A stretch of 64,000 bases of DNA, taken from contig JAHBSL010000008.1 of NCBI GenBank assembly GCA_019639135.1, forward strand, positions 85,990-149,989. Direction: 5' to 3'. Below are positions 18,910-28,074 of the stretch, piece after piece. Below the pieces are notes generated by a model. It did not search any database and was not told the DNA's origin. It saw nothing but the letters and a program-made list of their open reading frames with translations. The position numbers and the translations under genes were made by a program. This stretch comes from Acidobacteriota bacterium (GTDB taxonomy: Bacteria > Acidobacteriota > Blastocatellia > Pyrinomonadales > Pyrinomonadaceae). Numbering within the stretch: the first letter of the stretch is position 1; the number at the start of each line of letters is the position of its first letter.

Positions 18910-19101
18910 TTATCCATTGCGGACGTGGATCCTGTACATCCCCCACCCGTGAACGGCAAATCCGGCGAGTATCAGGAGCACAGCTAAAGGCTGGAAATAT
19001 TCCGCAAACATTACACCGAGTCCGAATCCCGCGATCCCAGCGCCGAAAGCGGAAGCCCGGAATTCAGAAGCCTTCGCCGTCTGGAGGTCCACCTCGCTCA
19101 C
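18910..19101 (-). CDS. Small two-helix membrane protein
   Basis: A 63-residue protein beginning with GTG at 19101, with two hydrophobic helices (about 18-34 and 38-54). No family is recognised. The GTG overlaps the stop codon of the micro-ORF at 19098-19184 as GTGA, which supports this start; the upstream in-frame ATG at 19236 would read through the micro-ORF in another frame. It is separate from, and upstream of, the cus operon on the same strand. Confidence 0.5.
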   Translation of the reverse strand: MSEVDLQTAKASEFRASAFGAGIAGFGLGVMFAEYFQPLAVLLILAGFAVHGWGMYRIHVRNG

Positions 19102-19184
19102 ACCACCCCCGTGACCCGGAGGGCCAAATAGGTAATCACGCCCGCGATGACGGCCCAGCAGAGCCAGTAAAGCCAGACACTCAT
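19098..19184 (-). CDS. 28-residue single-helix micro-protein
   Basis: Reads MSVWLYWLCWAVIAGVITYL followed by ALRVTGVV and a stop: one hydrophobic helix with aromatic residues at its start. GGGAA precedes the ATG by five bases, and the TGA overlaps the GTG start of the next gene, the arrangement expected for translational coupling. An in-frame ATG 11 codons upstream is an alternative start. Small one-helix proteins of this kind often act as subunits or assembly factors of membrane complexes, but nothing here shows a partner. Confidence 0.45.
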   Translation of the reverse strand: MSVWLYWLCWAVIAGVITYLALRVTGVV

Positions 19185-19236
19185 CTGATTCCCGCTTCGC
19201 CGTGCTTTCCCTTTCATCTAATTGCGCCCGCCCCAT

Positions 19237-19785
19237 GGCACGAGATTTTCCTTAATGTAAACCGCAAGTAATGTGCCAATTTCGATATGAATCAAGAAAC
19301 CGAGAGATATAGGGCGTCTCAGCCGCGTTCAACGGAAATGTCTTAGGTTCTGGCGCCGGGTGAATTGTTCACTTTCAAGCAGTTCAGTCTGTTCTCAGAC
19401 ATCTGGGGTCTTTGGGGTGATATGTTCCGCCGGCCCACTTGATCGGCGGATTCATTAATTTTTCGGGAGTTCCGGCCTCGCCGTTGTGTTGTTCGGCTGG
19501 TCCATTTGCAGATGCAATCCACGGTCGGATGAAGAAAGTCTGGAGCGGAGGGCTTCGCGCATGAAGCGGACCCGAGGGCCATGCAGGCCGCTAGGCAAAA
19601 GCTTAGAAGGCGTGAAAATTTCCGCAGTGAGCGCGAACCTATCCCGAATATGAGGTGTCGAGCAGCCAGGCCGGAAAGAAATGCCGCACCGGAAGCGACG
19701 CTATTTCGTCATATTGAGCCTGTACAGTCTCTTGATGCGCGAATAACAATGTCGCGGCCGGCATTTATCGAAAGGAGGATGTTTT
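19237..19785. other. Intergenic region ahead of the plus-strand metal operon
   Basis: About 550 nt without a convincing gene. It separates the minus-strand small membrane genes from the plus-strand operon at 19786, so it should hold promoters for both directions. A TTGAGC with CTGTACAG just after it occurs near 19715-19730 and could be part of a long-spacer promoter, but the -10 is not clear. The strong ribosome site AAAGGAGG at 19771-19778 belongs to the next gene. Short open frames here have no protein-like features. Confidence 0.4.
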
Positions 19786-19998
19786 ATGAACAAGCATATG
19801 GTCCTGATGGTGATCGGGTGTGTCCTGCCGCTGCTTCTGATCTTTCTCGCACCACTGATCGGTTTGGACGGGAAGATCTCACTTCTTATATTCGTGATCG
19901 CGATGTTCCTTTGTCATCTGCTGATGCCGATGCATTTCGGCGCACGCGGCGGCCACAGCGACAAGCACTTCGGTGACGGCGGGGAGGCTAAGAGGTGA
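19786..19998 (+). CDS. Small membrane protein, DUF2933-like
   Basis: A 70-residue protein with two hydrophobic helices (about 5-22 and 28-46), the second containing FLCHLLMPMHFG, then a His/Gly-rich tail. Proteins of this size and pattern (DUF2933) are common in metal-resistance islands; the function is unknown. AAAGGAGG gives a strong ribosome site. Its TGA overlaps the GTG start of the next gene. The Met/His/Cys positions at the end of helix 2 could bind Cu. Confidence 0.7.
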   Translation: MNKHMVLMVIGCVLPLLLIFLAPLIGLDGKISLLIFVIAMFLCHLLMPMHFGARGGHSDKHFGDGGEAKR

Positions 19999-20273
19999 AC
20001 AAAATTGATGTCAAGAGATTCGGTTTCGCGGTCGGGAGCACGGTTGCGCTGCTTTACCTCGGGTGCGTGGTCGTGCTGATGGTGGCGGGACACGAGACCG
20101 CGGTGAGGTTCGGGAACAGTCTACTACACGGGCAGGATATCTCCGGGATCATCCGGACGGACATTCCATTGCTGGAGGCACTGTTCGGGCTGATCGAGAC
20201 GTTCGTGATCGCCTGGCTTTCCGGCGCGTCGATCGCCGCGATCTACAACGCCTCGATGAGGAGTCGGATATGA
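19995..20273 (+). CDS. Small membrane protein, DUF5676-like
   Basis: A 92-residue protein with two strong helices (about 14-34 and 60-84). The layout fits the DUF5676 family found beside DUF2933 proteins and copper ATPases. The GTG at 19995 overlaps the previous stop, and its own stop overlaps the ATG of the protease gene (ATGA), so the three are translationally coupled. The function is unknown. Confidence 0.7.
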   Translation: MNKIDVKRFGFAVGSTVALLYLGCVVVLMVAGHETAVRFGNSLLHGQDISGIIRTDIPLLEALFGLIETFVIAWLSGASIAAIYNASMRSRI

Positions 20274-21370
20274 AGTCATGGTCGCTGCGGCTGGGCAGGT
20301 TCTTCGGGATCGATGTGTTTATCCATTGGACTTTCTCGATACTTCTCGTCTGGATCTTTCTGATGCACATTTCGGGCGGCCACGGTTTCGCTGGGGGCTT
20401 GTCCGGAGTGTTATTCATTTTGGCGCTCTTCGCTTGCGTCGTCCTTCACGAATTCGGTCACGCCCTGACGGCCGCCCGCTTCGGCATCAAGACGAAGGAC
20501 ATTACCCTTTATCCGATCGGCGGGATAGCTAGTCTCGAAGGGATGCCGGAAAAGCCCAGCGAAGAATTGCTCGTCGGGCTTGCCGGCCCGATGGTCAATC
20601 TGATCATCGCGTTCCTGATCTGGGTTTACCTCACCGCGACGGGTCAGACTCTTGATCTCGCTGCGGTGGTGGGCTCGGACGATATTGCACGCCTGCCGTT
20701 CCTATGGAATCTGCTTTTCGCCAACGCCGTGCTTGCCGTTTTCAATCTAATCCCCGCCTTCCCGATGGACGGGGGGCGGGTGCTGAGAAGCCTGCTGTCG
20801 TTCGTGATGGACAAGTCGAACGCAACGCGGGCGGCCGCGGCCCTTGGCCAGTTCCTGGCGATCATGTTCGTGTTTCTCGGTTTCTTTTATAATTTCTGGC
20901 TCGTGTTCATCGGCCTTTTCGTTTTTCTCGGAGCCGGAGGCGAGGCTGCTGCGGAAACTATGCGTGCTGCCCTCTCCGGCCTCAAGGTTAGAGACGCGGT
21001 GATGCGCCGTTTCACCCTTTTCCGCCCGGACGACACTATAGGTCGAGTAGTGGATGTACTCCTAAACAGCCAGGAGACTGTTTTCTTGGTCGCGGATGCT
21101 GACAGACCCATCGGAACGCTGAGCCGGACGGAGCTTATTCGAGGATTATCTGAACAGGGTAAGGACGCCCTGGTTTCCGGCTTCATGAATACGGATTTCG
21201 TAGTCGCCGGTCCGGAGATGAAACTTCAGGACCTCATGGAGCAGCTTTCCGCCAAGGGCGGCGCGGCGGCCGTGATGGAAGGAGATTCCATTCTCGGCCT
21301 GATCGATCGGGAGAACATTGAAGAGAAGTTGCTGGTGCAGCGGACGCTTAAGGAACGCAACAAGATATGA
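20270..21370 (+). CDS. Site-2 protease (M50) with CBS domains
   Basis: Intramembrane zinc metalloprotease of 366 residues. HEFGH (about residue 60) is the HExxH zinc site and NLIPAFPMDGGR (about 155) supplies the second conserved motif with the Asp ligand. Membrane helices surround both. The C-terminal third (about 235-360) contains two CBS-like repeats that probably sense a nucleotide. The ATG at 20270 overlaps the previous stop. This is the Rip3-like subfamily. The substrate is unknown; cleavage of a membrane-bound regulator is the usual role. A decayed relative lies at 10835-11177. Confidence 0.85.
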   Translation: MKSWSLRLGRFFGIDVFIHWTFSILLVWIFLMHISGGHGFAGGLSGVLFILALFACVVLHEFGHALTAARFGIKTKDITLYPIGGIASLEGMPEKPSEELLVGLAGPMVNLIIAFLIWVYLTATGQTLDLAAVVGSDDIARLPFLWNLLFANAVLAVFNLIPAFPMDGGRVLRSLLSFVMDKSNATRAAAALGQFLAIMFVFLGFFYNFWLVFIGLFVFLGAGGEAAAETMRAALSGLKVRDAVMRRFTLFRPDDTIGRVVDVLLNSQETVFLVADADRPIGTLSRTELIRGLSEQGKDALVSGFMNTDFVVAGPEMKLQDLMEQLSAKGGAAAVMEGDSILGLIDRENIEEKLLVQRTLKERNKI

Positions 21371-22209
21371 ATGTCATAAAAGCCAACGGTGACGAAGTAC
21401 CCTTCGATGAAGAGAAGATACGGCGATCGCTCCGCCGCGTAAAGGCGGACCCGGATGTGGTTGAGATCGTGCTCGAGCGCGTCATCGGGAAGATGTACGA
21501 CCGGATCACGACATCGGATCTGTATTCCATCGTTTTCGCGGAACTGAAAACCCTGCAAAGACGTTCGGCCGGCAAATACAACTTGAAGAGAGCCATCATG
21601 CAGATGGGGCCGACGGGCTACCCATTCGAAAAGTTGATCGCCGCGCTGTTCGATGCGGACGGGTACACCGCGTCGACCGGCCAGTTCATCAAGGGCCGCT
21701 GCGTCACCCACGAGGTCGATGTCGTCGCGGCGAAGGGCGATCTTCTCTACCACGCTGAATGCAAGTTCCACAGTTTCCTCGGGAGAGTCTGCAACATAAA
21801 ACACGCACTCTACGCGCACGCCCGTTTCGTCGATATCGAAAAGGCGTTCGCATCGGAGGCTCCCCGCGGAGGCCGGATCTACAAGGGAATGCTTGTGACC
21901 AACACGCGCATGACCAGCGATGCGATCGCGTACGGGACATGTGCCGGTCTCGGGCTGCTGAGCTGGGACTACCCGCAAGAGAAAAGCCTACGGGGGTGGA
22001 TCGATTCCACCGGGCTGCACCCCGTCACCAGCCTCACGTCGCTTTCGGTGAAGTCGAAACGGCAGTTGCTCGAAAGGGGGATCGTGCTGTGCCGGGAGCT
22101 GAAGGGTTCGCCCGGGATCCTGGCCGAAATCGGCCTTTCGAAGCAAAACATCGACGATGTCATGGATGAGGCGTACGCGATCTGCGAAACGGTCACGGCT
22201 GAGGATTGA
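21367..22209 (+). CDS. ATP-cone protein with Mrr-like nuclease domain
   Basis: The N-terminal 90 residues (VIKANGDEVPFDEEKIRRSL onward) are an ATP-cone, the nucleotide-sensing domain best known from ribonucleotide reductase and NrdR. Residues about 95-200 look like a PD-(D/E)xK restriction-endonuclease fold of the Mrr type: HEVDVVA followed by HAECKFH gives the D and E-x-K residues. A helical C-terminus follows. It overlaps the protease gene by 4 nt and ends 6 nt before the phosphorylase gene. It may sense ATP/AMP and act with the nucleotide enzymes; nuclease activity is not proven. Confidence 0.75.
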   Translation: MNVIKANGDEVPFDEEKIRRSLRRVKADPDVVEIVLERVIGKMYDRITTSDLYSIVFAELKTLQRRSAGKYNLKRAIMQMGPTGYPFEKLIAALFDADGYTASTGQFIKGRCVTHEVDVVAAKGDLLYHAECKFHSFLGRVCNIKHALYAHARFVDIEKAFASEAPRGGRIYKGMLVTNTRMTSDAIAYGTCAGLGLLSWDYPQEKSLRGWIDSTGLHPVTSLTSLSVKSKRQLLERGIVLCRELKGSPGILAEIGLSKQNIDDVMDEAYAICETVTAED

Positions 22210-22215
22210 ACGATT

Positions 22216-23733
22216 ATGGACCATCAGGAAACGAACATCACAAACGCGTTGCGGTTGAGAGATCTCGGCATCGATTCGCGGAACGAGCATCTCGTCCTCA
22301 TGCGTCGGGATTGCCCCGTGTGCGTGGCTGAGGGCTTCAACGCGCTGAGCCGCGTGCGCGTCGCATCGCCGACCAAGAGCCTGGCCGCCTCGCTGATCGT
22401 TGTCGATGAGTTAGGCCTCCTTCAGCAGGACGAACTTGCGCTTTCGGCCGGGGCGATCCGGATTCTCAACGCCGCAGAAGGCGACCCGCTGACGCTATCG
22501 CATCTCGGCGATCTCGTCTCGATGAGCGATATCAGGCGGAAGATCTTCGGCGGAACTCTCGACGAAGATTCGTTCCGGCGAATCGTCGCGGACGTGACGA
22601 ACTTAAATCTCTCGAACGTACAACTCTCAGCGTTCATTGCGGCGTGTGCGGCGGACCGCATGAGCACGGACGAGATCGTTTTTCTGACCCGCTCGATGAT
22701 CGAGGTTGGGGACCGGTTGAATTGGGACAAACCCGACGTCTTCGACAAGCACAGCGTGGGCGGGCTACCGGGGAACCGCACGACACCTATCGTCGTCGCG
22801 ATCGCCGCCGCGGCGGGACTGACGATCCCGAAAACATCCTCGCGCGCGATCACATCTCCCGCGGGAACGGCGGACACGATGGAGACGCTCACCAATGTGG
22901 ATCTCGGCATCGACGAGGTCAGGAAAGTTGTGGAACGTGAGGGCGGCTGCCTCGCCTGGGGCGGCGCTGTGAAGCTTAGTCCGGCGGACGACATCCTGGT
23001 GCGCGTGCAGCGGGCGCTCGACATCGACAGCGAGGGGCAAATGATCGCCTCGGTGCTCTCGAAGAAAGCGGCGGCCGGGTCGACCTCCGTCGTGATCGAC
23101 ATCCCGGTCGGGCCCACCGCGAAGGTTAGAAGCCGAGAAGCTGGGGATAGCTTGGCGGAAGTCATGGGTGCAGTGGGACGAGAGGTCGGCCTGCACATTG
23201 ACGCGGTCATAACGGACGGCTCGCAACCGGTCGGACGCGGGATCGGACCGGCACTCGAAGCACGCGACGTGCTCGCCGTGCTGAAGAACGAAGCCGATGC
23301 CCCCGCGGACCTTGCCGAGAAGTCGCTCATGCTTGCGGGCAGGCTGATCGGAATGGCGCGGCATGGCGACGCGGGATCCGGCTACGCGGCAGCCCGCAGG
23401 ATTCTCGAGTCGGGCGAGGCGTTGGAGAAGTTCGTCAGAATCTGCGAGGCCCAGGGCGGACTCAAACAGCCGCCAACGGCCCGCCACTGTTTCGAGGTGA
23501 AGGCGGACCGGAGCGGCACCGTCGTTTCTATAGACAATCGGAAGCTCTCGAGAACGGCGAAGCTATCGGGGGCACCGGGCTCTCCTGTGGCCGGGATACT
23601 GCTGAATATCAAGCTCGGCGATCCGGTCCGGGCGGGGGACACCCTGTTCGAGGTCCACGCGGAAGCTGACGGCGAACTTGCCTATTCGCTCGAATACCTG
23701 AAGGAAAACACTGACGTGGTGGAGATAAAGTAA
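22216..23733 (+). CDS. Thymidine/AMP phosphorylase family enzyme, copy 2
   Basis: A 505-residue enzyme similar along its whole length to copy 1 at 8396-9943, with KHSVGGLPGNRTT and SRAITSPAGTADTMET. The family cleaves nucleosides or NMPs with phosphate; this long form is closest to AMP phosphorylase-like proteins. LMRRDCPVCVAEGF gives the same CxxC pair as copy 1. The ATG at 22216 is 6 nt after the ATP-cone gene, and the last base overlaps the prs start. With PRPP synthetase next door it can be expected to connect ribose phosphates with nucleotides; direction and substrate are open. Confidence 0.85.
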   Translation: MDHQETNITNALRLRDLGIDSRNEHLVLMRRDCPVCVAEGFNALSRVRVASPTKSLAASLIVVDELGLLQQDELALSAGAIRILNAAEGDPLTLSHLGDLVSMSDIRRKIFGGTLDEDSFRRIVADVTNLNLSNVQLSAFIAACAADRMSTDEIVFLTRSMIEVGDRLNWDKPDVFDKHSVGGLPGNRTTPIVVAIAAAAGLTIPKTSSRAITSPAGTADTMETLTNVDLGIDEVRKVVEREGGCLAWGGAVKLSPADDILVRVQRALDIDSEGQMIASVLSKKAAAGSTSVVIDIPVGPTAKVRSREAGDSLAEVMGAVGREVGLHIDAVITDGSQPVGRGIGPALEARDVLAVLKNEADAPADLAEKSLMLAGRLIGMARHGDAGSGYAAARRILESGEALEKFVRICEAQGGLKQPPTARHCFEVKADRSGTVVSIDNRKLSRTAKLSGAPGSPVAGILLNIKLGDPVRAGDTLFEVHAEADGELAYSLEYLKENTDVVEIK

Positions 23734-24632
23734 TGACAATATCCGATAAGCCGGTATTATTCGCTATGCCGGGAAATGAGGAGTTCTCGGGGCTCCTCGC
23801 GGGCCGCCTCGGCGCGGAAGCCGGCGAGATGGACATCCGCCAGTTCCCCGACGGGGAGACGTACCTGCGGGTCCGCTCGGACGTCAAGGATAGGCTAGCA
23901 GTGGTCGTGAGCACCCTAGTGCGGCCGGACGAAAAGTTGGCGCCCTTGTATTTCCTGGGTAATAACCTCAAATCGTTGGGGGCCGTTCATGTGTGCCTCG
24001 CCGCGCCATATCTCGCGTACATGAGGCAGGATAAGGCTTTCCGGCCCGGAGAGGCGGTCACCTCTGAGTACTTCGCAGGGCTGATCTGTTCGTTCGCGGA
24101 CAGTATCGCGACGGTCGACACGCATCTCCATCGCCGCGAATCACTTTCGGAGATCTACTCGATACCGAACCTCAACGCTGCAGCCGCGGGCGAAATCTCC
24201 GAGTGGGTGAGAAACAACGTCCGCGACCCCGTAATCGTCGGGCCGGACTCGGAAAGCGAGCAATGGGTGTCGGAGGTCGCACAAATGGCGGGGGCCCCAT
24301 TTGTGGTTCTCGAAAAAACCCGCCGCGGCGATCGCGACGTGAGCGTCTCCGCCATCGAGCTCGACGGGCCGCACCGCGACCGCACGCCCGTGCTGGTGGA
24401 CGATATAATCTCCACCGCCCGGACGATGATCGAAACCGTCCACCGCCTGCGGGAGCTCGATATCGCCGCGCCTGTCTGCATCGGCGTTCACGCCGTCTTC
24501 GCGGGTGACGCTTACGATGAGTTGATGGGAGCGGGGGCTGCCCGCGTCGTGACGTGCAACACGATCCCCCACCCGACGAACGGGATCGACGTTTCCGGGT
24601 TGTTCGTGGATTTTATAACCGGACATATTTGA
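23733..24632 (+). CDS. prs: Ribose-phosphate pyrophosphokinase (PRPP synthetase)
   Basis: Makes PRPP from ribose-5-phosphate and ATP. Family landmarks are MRQDKAFRPGEAVTSEYFA, VDTHLHR, and the PRPP loop VLVDDIISTARTMIE. The 299 residues are slightly shorter than housekeeping Prs (about 315), and the sequence is closer to archaeal-type (class III-like) enzymes, so it is likely an accessory copy. Its ATG overlaps the phosphorylase stop. A truncated relative is at 11178-11527. Use of a different phosphate donor or sugar cannot be excluded. Confidence 0.85.
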   Translation: MTISDKPVLFAMPGNEEFSGLLAGRLGAEAGEMDIRQFPDGETYLRVRSDVKDRLAVVVSTLVRPDEKLAPLYFLGNNLKSLGAVHVCLAAPYLAYMRQDKAFRPGEAVTSEYFAGLICSFADSIATVDTHLHRRESLSEIYSIPNLNAAAAGEISEWVRNNVRDPVIVGPDSESEQWVSEVAQMAGAPFVVLEKTRRGDRDVSVSAIELDGPHRDRTPVLVDDIISTARTMIETVHRLRELDIAAPVCIGVHAVFAGDAYDELMGAGAARVVTCNTIPHPTNGIDVSGLFVDFITGHI

Positions 24633-24690
24633 CCTCGTTGAAGAAACGTAACCGAGATTTCAGCACAAGAGAGAAAAGGAAAACAAGACT

Positions 24691-26742
24691 ATGGACCACC
24701 AACACGCACACCACACTGCGAAGGAGCCGCAGAACGGATCAGAGCGATCGCCGCACGATGCTGGGCACGGCGGGAACCCCCCTATGGGACATGCCGAACA
24801 CGATCACCACAAGATGATGATCGAGGATTTCAAGCGCCGTTTCTGGGTGTCGATGGTCTTGACCGTCCCGATCCTTCTCCTGTCCCCGATGATCCAAATG
24901 TGGCTCGGATTCGAACTCAGTTTCCCCGGGGACAGTCTGCTGCTCTTCGCGATCTCGACGGTCGTATTCGTTTACGGCGGCTGGCCATTCCTGAAAGGAG
25001 CCATCGGCGAATTCAGGACGCTCTCGTTCGGGATGATGACGCTGATCGCCCTCGCGATCACGGTGGCGTACGTTTTCAGCACCGCCGTCGTGTTCGGGTT
25101 CCCCGGCGAGGACTTCTTCTGGGAGCTGGCGACGCTGATCGACATCATGCTCCTTGGGCACTGGATGGAGATGAAATCGGTGCTCGGTGCGTCGAAGGCA
25201 CTCCAGCTGCTCGTCAGCATGATGCCCGCCGAGGCCCACCGGGTCGTCGATGGGAAAGTTGAAGACATCAGTCTTGAAGATCTACAGGAAGGCGACATCA
25301 TTCTTGTCCGTCCGGGCGAAAAGGTGCCCGCCGACGGAGTGGTGACGGACGGCGAAAGCTACCTGAACGAGAGCATGCTCACGGGCGAGAGTAAGCCGGT
25401 GAAGAAGGAAAGGTTCTCCGAGGTGATCGGCGGGTCGGTGAACGGGAACGGTTCGATCCATGTAAAAGTCGAACACACCGGTAAGGACAGCTACCTGAGC
25501 AAGGTGATCAAGCTCGTCGAGGAGGCCCAGAAGACAAAGTCGAAAACGCAGCATCTCGCCGATCGCGCCGCTAAGATCTTGACGGTCGTGGCGGTGGTCG
25601 TCGGAGTCGGCACTTTGGTGGTGTGGCTCCTCCTCGGGGCGAGTTTCAATTTCGCCGTGGAGCGGATGGTCACGGTTATGGTGATCTCCTGCCCGCACGC
25701 GCTCGGCCTAGCGGTGCCGCTCGTGGTGGCGATCTCCACCGCGATCTCGGCCCAACACGGTCTTTTGATCCGGAACCGGACCGCCTTCGAGAACGCAAGG
25801 CTGATAACCGCGATGATCTTCGACAAAACGGGTACGCTGACGAAGGGAGAATTTGGCGTAACGCGTATCGAAACGCTCGATCCGGCCGTGGATAAGGAAA
25901 CCCTCCTCAGAACGGCGGCGGCTCTCGAAATGAACTCCGAGCATCCCATCGCGGTCGGGATAATCCGAAAAGCGAAAGAGCAGAAGCTCGACATCCCCAG
26001 CGCCGAAAGTTTCCAGGCACTCACGGGCAAGGGCATTGAGGCGACCGTTGACGGGCGCGATGTGAAGGTGGTAAGCCCGGGGTTCCTGCGCGACGCCTCG
26101 ATCGAGATACCGGAGAATGCTTATTCCGACGCCGCGGAGACGGTCGTCTTCGTCCTTTTGGACGACCGGCTCGCGGGCTTTATAGCTCTCGCCGACGAGG
26201 TGCGCGAGGAATCCGCCGGTGCGATCAGGGCATTTAAGAACCTCGGGGTAAAGGTGTTGATGGCGACCGGCGACAACGAGAAGGTCGCGAGGGCCGTTTC
26301 CGACAATATGGGGCTCGACGGTTACTACGCCGAGGTGCTGCCCCATCAGAAGGTCGACCTCGTCAAGGAACTCCAGGGGAAAGGCGAGTTCGTTTCGATG
26401 ACCGGCGACGGCGTCAACGATGCACCGGCTCTCGCGCAGGCGGACATCGGCATCGCGGTCGGCTCGGGTACCGACATCGCGGCGGAGACCGCGGACATCA
26501 TCCTGGTCAACTCGAACCCTAAGGATATCCTGAACCTTATCAATTTCGGGCGGGCGACCTACAAGAAGATGATCCAGAACCTCCTGTGGGCGACGGGCTA
26601 CAACGTCGTCGCGATACCGCTCGCGGCCGGGGTTCTTTACCAGTGGGGGTTCGTGCTGAACCCCGCGATCGGGGCGGTGTTCATGAGCCTCAGCACGATA
26701 ATCGTGGCGCTCAACGCACAGCTTCTTAAAAGGCAGATTTGA
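24691..26742 (+). CDS. copB: Copper-translocating P-type ATPase, CopB type
   Basis: P1B-type ATPase of 683 residues exporting copper. It has a His-rich cytosolic N-terminus (about 1-50; HQHAHH, HAEHDHHK) in place of an HMA domain, the CPH metal motif (ISCPHALGLAVP), DKTGTLTKGEF for phosphorylation, MLTGES, EHPIAVGI for nucleotide binding and [14 protein letters not shown] at the hinge. The CPH motif and His-rich leader mark the CopB group rather than CopA. It lies 58 nt after prs. A possible trace of a related N-terminus is seen near 11590-11640. Confidence 0.9.
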   Translation: MDHQHAHHTAKEPQNGSERSPHDAGHGGNPPMGHAEHDHHKMMIEDFKRRFWVSMVLTVPILLLSPMIQMWLGFELSFPGDSLLLFAISTVVFVYGGWPFLKGAIGEFRTLSFGMMTLIALAITVAYVFSTAVVFGFPGEDFFWELATLIDIMLLGHWMEMKSVLGASKALQLLVSMMPAEAHRVVDGKVEDISLEDLQEGDIILVRPGEKVPADGVVTDGESYLNESMLTGESKPVKKERFSEVIGGSVNGNGSIHVKVEHTGKDSYLSKVIKLVEEAQKTKSKTQHLADRAAKILTVVAVVVGVGTLVVWLLLGASFNFAVERMVTVMVISCPHALGLAVPLVVAISTAISAQHGLLIRNRTAFENARLITAMIFDKTGTLTKGEFGVTRIETLDPAVDKETLLRTAAALEMNSEHPIAVGIIRKAKEQKLDIPSAESFQALTGKGIEATVDGRDVKVVSPGFLRDASIEIPENAYSDAAETVVFVLLDDRLAGFIALADEVREESAGAIRAFKNLGVKVLMATGDNEKVARAVSDNMGLDGYYAEVLPHQKVDLVKELQGKGEFVSMTGDGVNDAPALAQADIGIAVGSGTDIAAETADIILVNSNPKDILNLINFGRATYKKMIQNLLWATGYNVVAIPLAAGVLYQWGFVLNPAIGAVFMSLSTIIVALNAQLLKRQI

Positions 26743-26780
26743 TATCAGCCCATAAATGACGAAGCGTAGAGTTTAGCGAA

Positions 26781-28031
26781 ATGAATAAACGATTGTTCGT
26801 CTTGCTGTTTTGTCTGTTCGTCGTAAACATCGGCTTCGGGATCACGTTGCCGGTGCTGCCGTTTTATGCGGAAAGATTAGCTCTTGCAGAGGGCGCTTCG
26901 ACGAACACTGTAGGGTTACATGTCGGACTTCTGACCGGGATTTATGCGTTAATGCAGCTGCTTTTCGCCCCCGTCTGGGGAGTGTGGTCCGACCGCGTTG
27001 GACGCAAGCCGCTTCTGTTGCTCGGGATCGCCGGGTACGGGGCCACTCAAGTATTGTTCGGTGCGGCGTCCGATCTTTGGTTGCTCTACGCCGCGCGGAT
27101 CGTTGGCGGTGCGCTTTCTTCGGCGGCCCTTCCGGCTGCGGCGGCTTACGTTTCTGACGAAACGACTGCGGAGAACCGCAATCGGGGTATGGCATGGCTG
27201 GGGACAGCAGCAAGCCTTGGGGTCGTCGTGGGTCCTGCTCTTGGTGGCACATTAGTACGCCGCGAGTGGCACTTTTCGGCAAGCTGGTGGCATTTTGTTA
27301 TCGACAGCTTCTCCGTTCCATTTTTTTCGGCCGCTGTTTTGGCTTTCCTCGTATTGTTTGTAGCAGCAAAGTGGCTTCCCGAATCGCTCGGCATAAAGGC
27401 AATTTCGATCGGCGAGCCGGAGAAACCTGGCTGGAGAGAACTTGCGAACAGGTTGCGCCCGCTGCTCATTCTAGCGTTCATCGGTCAGTTCGGATTAGCA
27501 CTTTTCGAGGCGATCATCGCGCTCTTTGCAGGTGCGAGATTCGATTACGGACCGGCCGAAGTCGGAGCAATCTTCCTCGTGTGCGGGCTGGTGATGGGGA
27601 TTTTCCAATCGCTTCTGATGACCGGTTATTTTACCGAGCGTATTTCTGAAATTTTCCGAATCGTGATCGGCTTCGTTTTGATGGGGATAAGCTTAGCGTC
27701 CTTAGGTATCGCCAAGAATTTCTCGACCGTCATCGGTCTGGTTGGCGCGCTGGCCCTCGGCATGGCCATGATCGCGCCGAATCTTTCTGCCCTGATATCC
27801 AAACGTGCTGGTTCGGCGAATACGGGCGCCGCACTCGGTGTGCAAAGCGTGGCGAACAGTTTGGGGCAGTTCATTGGTCCCGTGTTGGGCGGCGTGCTGT
27901 TCGGCTGGAACGTTGGCATACCTTTCTTCCTTACAGGCTTACTGCTAGTGGTGACAGGATTGGTGGTGGTATGGGCTAGCGGGTCGGCAGGTTCTGATGG
28001 CTACTCTCGAGCGGGCGAGAAAGAAATATAA
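26781..28031 (+). CDS. MFS efflux transporter (TetA-like)
   Basis: Twelve-helix major facilitator protein of 416 residues. The motif GVWSDRVGRKPLL between helices 2 and 3 is the MFS signature A (GxxxDRxGRK), typical of drug:proton antiporters close to TetA. It may remove a drug or metal complex; specificity is not visible. It starts 38 nt after copB on the same strand and ends 43 nt before the GAPDH start. Confidence 0.8.
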   Translation: MNKRLFVLLFCLFVVNIGFGITLPVLPFYAERLALAEGASTNTVGLHVGLLTGIYALMQLLFAPVWGVWSDRVGRKPLLLLGIAGYGATQVLFGAASDLWLLYAARIVGGALSSAALPAAAAYVSDETTAENRNRGMAWLGTAASLGVVVGPALGGTLVRREWHFSASWWHFVIDSFSVPFFSAAVLAFLVLFVAAKWLPESLGIKAISIGEPEKPGWRELANRLRPLLILAFIGQFGLALFEAIIALFAGARFDYGPAEVGAIFLVCGLVMGIFQSLLMTGYFTERISEIFRIVIGFVLMGISLASLGIAKNFSTVIGLVGALALGMAMIAPNLSALISKRAGSANTGAALGVQSVANSLGQFIGPVLGGVLFGWNVGIPFFLTGLLLVVTGLVVVWASGSAGSDGYSRAGEKEI

Positions 28032-28074
28032 CGCGGGAATTGAGGATGAATATCGAATAGATGGGAGACAAGAA

